Positions 6,381-7,537 of a stretch of DNA of 7,537 nucleotides are shown here, piece by piece. Source of the DNA: Chloroflexota bacterium (GTDB lineage: Bacteria > Chloroflexota > Limnocylindria > Limnocylindrales > CSP1-4); the NCBI GenBank assembly GCA_025935655.1, contig JAICUV010000170.1, positions 1 to 7,537 of the forward strand. Reading direction: 5' to 3'. The position numbers and the translations under genes were made by a program. The notes under the pieces are model-generated. The model did no database searches. It was not told where the DNA came from and worked only from the letters and a program-made list of their open reading frames with translations. The first letter of the stretch is position 1. Each line of letters opens with the position of its first letter.

Positions 6381-7487
6381 GTGGCGGACGAGACGCCGGC
6401 CGATCCCGCGCAGGACCTCGCGCCGGACCTCGCGCTCGGCGACTTCCGGCCGCGCCAGGCGCTGCGCGTGCCCGAGCACCACGTCCCGCTCCCGCGGTTC
6501 CCGGCCGTGGACGCGCACAACCACCTGGGCAGCGCGTTCGGGGGCGAGTGGGCGACGCGCGACGCCGGCGAGCTGGCACGGGCGATGGACGCGTCGGGCG
6601 TCGAGGCGATCGTGGACCTCGACGGCGGGTGGGGCGAGGGCCTCCTGCGCGAGCTCGGCCGCTGGCAGACGCCGCTGCCCGGGCGGGTCGCCGTGTTCTC
6701 GGGGCTGGACTACGCGATGTGGGCGACGGAGCCGCGCTTCGGCGACGTGGAGGCTGCGCGCCTGCGCGCAGGCGTCGCGGCGGGCGCCCGCGGGCTCAAG
6801 GTGTGGAAGCTGCTGGGGCTCCGCGCACGGGACACGGCCGGGCGGCTGGTGCCCGTGGATGACCCGCGGCTGGACGTGCTGTGGGCCACCGCGGGGGAGC
6901 TGGGCGTCCCGGTGACGATCCACGTGGCGGACCCGGTCGCGTTCTTCGAGCCGCTCGACGGCACGAACGAGCGCTGGGAGGAGCTCCGCGAGCACCCGGA
7001 CTGGCACTTCTGGCCGACCCGCCCGCCCGGCCGTCCCGACCTCGACGGGTTCCCGCCGTTCGACGAGCTCATCGACGGGCTGGAGCGGGTCGTCGTGCGA
7101 CATCGGGGGACGACGTTCATCGGGGCGCACGTTGGGTGCGCGGCGGAGGACCTGGCACGCGTGTCCACGATGCTCGAGCGCGCGCCGAACCTCCACGTCG
7201 ACCTCGCGGCGCGGATCGGCGAGCTCGGTCGCCAGCCCTACACGACGAGGGCGTTCATCGAGCGCTGGCAGGACCGGGTGCTGTTCGGGACGGACATGGC
7301 GCCGGACCCCGCGTGGTGGGCGGTGTACTACCGCTTCCTCGAGACCCGCGACGAGTCGTTCCCCTACGACGCCGACCCGGACGAGCCCCCGAGTCAGGGC
7401 CGCTGGCGGATCCACGGCCTGGGCCTGCCCGAGGACGTCCTGCGCAAGGTCTACCGCGAGAACGCCCTGCGGCTCATCCGGTTCTGA
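6381..7487 (+). CDS. Amidohydrolase-superfamily metal-dependent hydrolase (Amidohydro_2 / COG2159-like), substrate unknown
   Basis: A 368-residue predicted cytoplasmic TIM-barrel hydrolase with no signal peptide. Residues 1-37 are an Asp/Ala/Pro-rich leader with DFRPRQALRVPEHHVP (21-36), which I recall from a family widespread in Planctomycetes, Acidobacteria and Bacteroidetes. Metal-site candidates appear in order: His46 and His48 (VDAHNHLG), Lys140 (GLKVWK), His181 (TIHVADP), His250 (GAHVGC) and Asp305 (LFGTDMAP). ELGRQPYTTRAF (281-292) and QGRWRIHGLGLP (339-350) are further marks of this family. Amidohydro_2 relatives include sugar lactonases and decarboxylases, so lactone opening or hydrolysis of a sugar-linked group is possible, but no function can be assigned. 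The start is GTG, five bases after the permease stop, with AAGGG nine bases upstream (6367-6371). The open frame extends further upstream but only through the permease gene. As last gene of the cluster it probably acts on a product of the imported glycoside. Confidence 0.85.
   Translation: MADETPADPAQDLAPDLALGDFRPRQALRVPEHHVPLPRFPAVDAHNHLGSAFGGEWATRDAGELARAMDASGVEAIVDLDGGWGEGLLRELGRWQTPLPGRVAVFSGLDYAMWATEPRFGDVEAARLRAGVAAGARGLKVWKLLGLRARDTAGRLVPVDDPRLDVLWATAGELGVPVTIHVADPVAFFEPLDGTNERWEELREHPDWHFWPTRPPGRPDLDGFPPFDELIDGLERVVVRHRGTTFIGAHVGCAAEDLARVSTMLERAPNLHVDLAARIGELGRQPYTTRAFIERWQDRVLFGTDMAPDPAWWAVYYRFLETRDESFPYDADPDEPPSQGRWRIHGLGLPEDVLRKVYRENALRLIRF
6402..6437 (+). repeat. Three imperfect 12-bp tandem units in the amidohydrolase leader
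   Basis: Three successive 12-base units (6402-6413, 6414-6425, 6426-6437) encode DPAQ, DLAP and DLAL. The second and third differ only in their last two bases, and the first differs more. The repeat is in frame, so it changes leader length without breaking the gene. It lies in the poorly conserved N-terminal region and looks like local slippage. Confidence 0.5.
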
Positions 7488-7503
7488 GCGGGCTGTCTCC
7501 CGC
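7488..7503 (+). terminator. Weak possible terminator hairpin directly after the last gene
   Basis: GCGGG (7488-7492) can pair with CCCGC (7499-7503) across a six-base loop immediately after the amidohydrolase stop. The stem is short and no T-run follows, so it is at best a weak stem-loop that could aid Rho-dependent ending or protect the transcript end. In DNA this rich in G and C such a stem can arise by chance. Confidence 0.2.
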
Positions 7504-7537
7504 GTACCTGCGCGCGCTCGCTCCGCGATCGTCCCGA
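7488..7537. other. 50-base tail after the last gene, no assignable gene
   Basis: Apart from the weak hairpin I see nothing that can be named. On the minus strand one frame runs in from the window edge and stops at 7474-7476 (ending RYAGDSPLRTG), overlapping the amidohydrolase end by 14 bases. This could be the tail of a convergent gene, but about 20 residues are too few to judge. Confidence 0.3.

Noticed and set aside
4610..7415. Minus-strand open frames of 326, 361 and 408 residues opposite the permeases and the amidohydrolase
   Set aside because: Same compositional artefact; they directly oppose hydrophobic permease and metal-hydrolase motifs that are clearly coding on the + strand.
1..7537. 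CRISPR arrays, tRNA or rRNA genes, insertion sequences, riboswitches
   Set aside because: No direct-repeat array, RNA gene signature, transposase or terminal inverted repeat was seen, and there is almost no non-coding space for them.

Overview
The window is a very GC-rich (about 70% by eye), gene-dense bacterial segment with strongly G/C-biased third codon positions. It holds one co-directional cluster of seven genes, all on the + strand. The style (Ser/Ala/Pro-rich linker after the lipobox, GTG starts, almost no intergenic DNA) fits a high-GC soil or sediment bacterium such as a Chloroflexota (Limnocylindria-like) or Actinomycetota lineage. This placement is an inference from composition and feel and is not proven by any marker gene.

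Layout: (1) 2-769, DeoR-family transcriptional regulator, 5' end cut by the window edge; (2) 766-1854, tandem-SIS sugar isomerase/deaminase-like protein without a glutaminase domain; (3) 1851-3188, NAD/Mn-dependent GH4 glycosidase of the MelA alpha-galactosidase type; (4) 3200-4561, lipoprotein sugar-binding protein; (5) 4574-5503 and (6) 5503-6375, the two CUT1-type ABC permeases; (7) 6381-7487, an Amidohydro_2-type metal-dependent hydrolase. The last 50 bases contain no assignable gene, only a weak hairpin. No RNA gene, mobile element or CRISPR array was seen. No stretch longer than 50 bases lacks a gene.

All internal junctions are overlaps (ATGA, ATGA, TGATG) or gaps of 5-12 bp, so the set almost certainly forms one transcript whose promoter lies upstream of the window. 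The likely logic is this. The lipoprotein and the two permeases import a glycoside, using an ATPase encoded elsewhere. The GH4 enzyme cleaves it in the cytoplasm through a transient 3-keto step. The SIS protein and the amidohydrolase process the products, and the DeoR protein senses a phosphosugar intermediate and represses the cluster.

The most notable points are these. The SIS protein keeps the fold motifs of the GlmS isomerase domain but appears to have replaced several catalytic or ligand-binding residues. The amidohydrolase belongs to a recognisable family with no assigned function that I know of. The cluster encodes neither a sugar kinase nor an ABC ATPase. Together this may be an undescribed glycoside (possibly aminosugar or Amadori-type) catabolic pathway, but the substrate cannot be read from the sequence.
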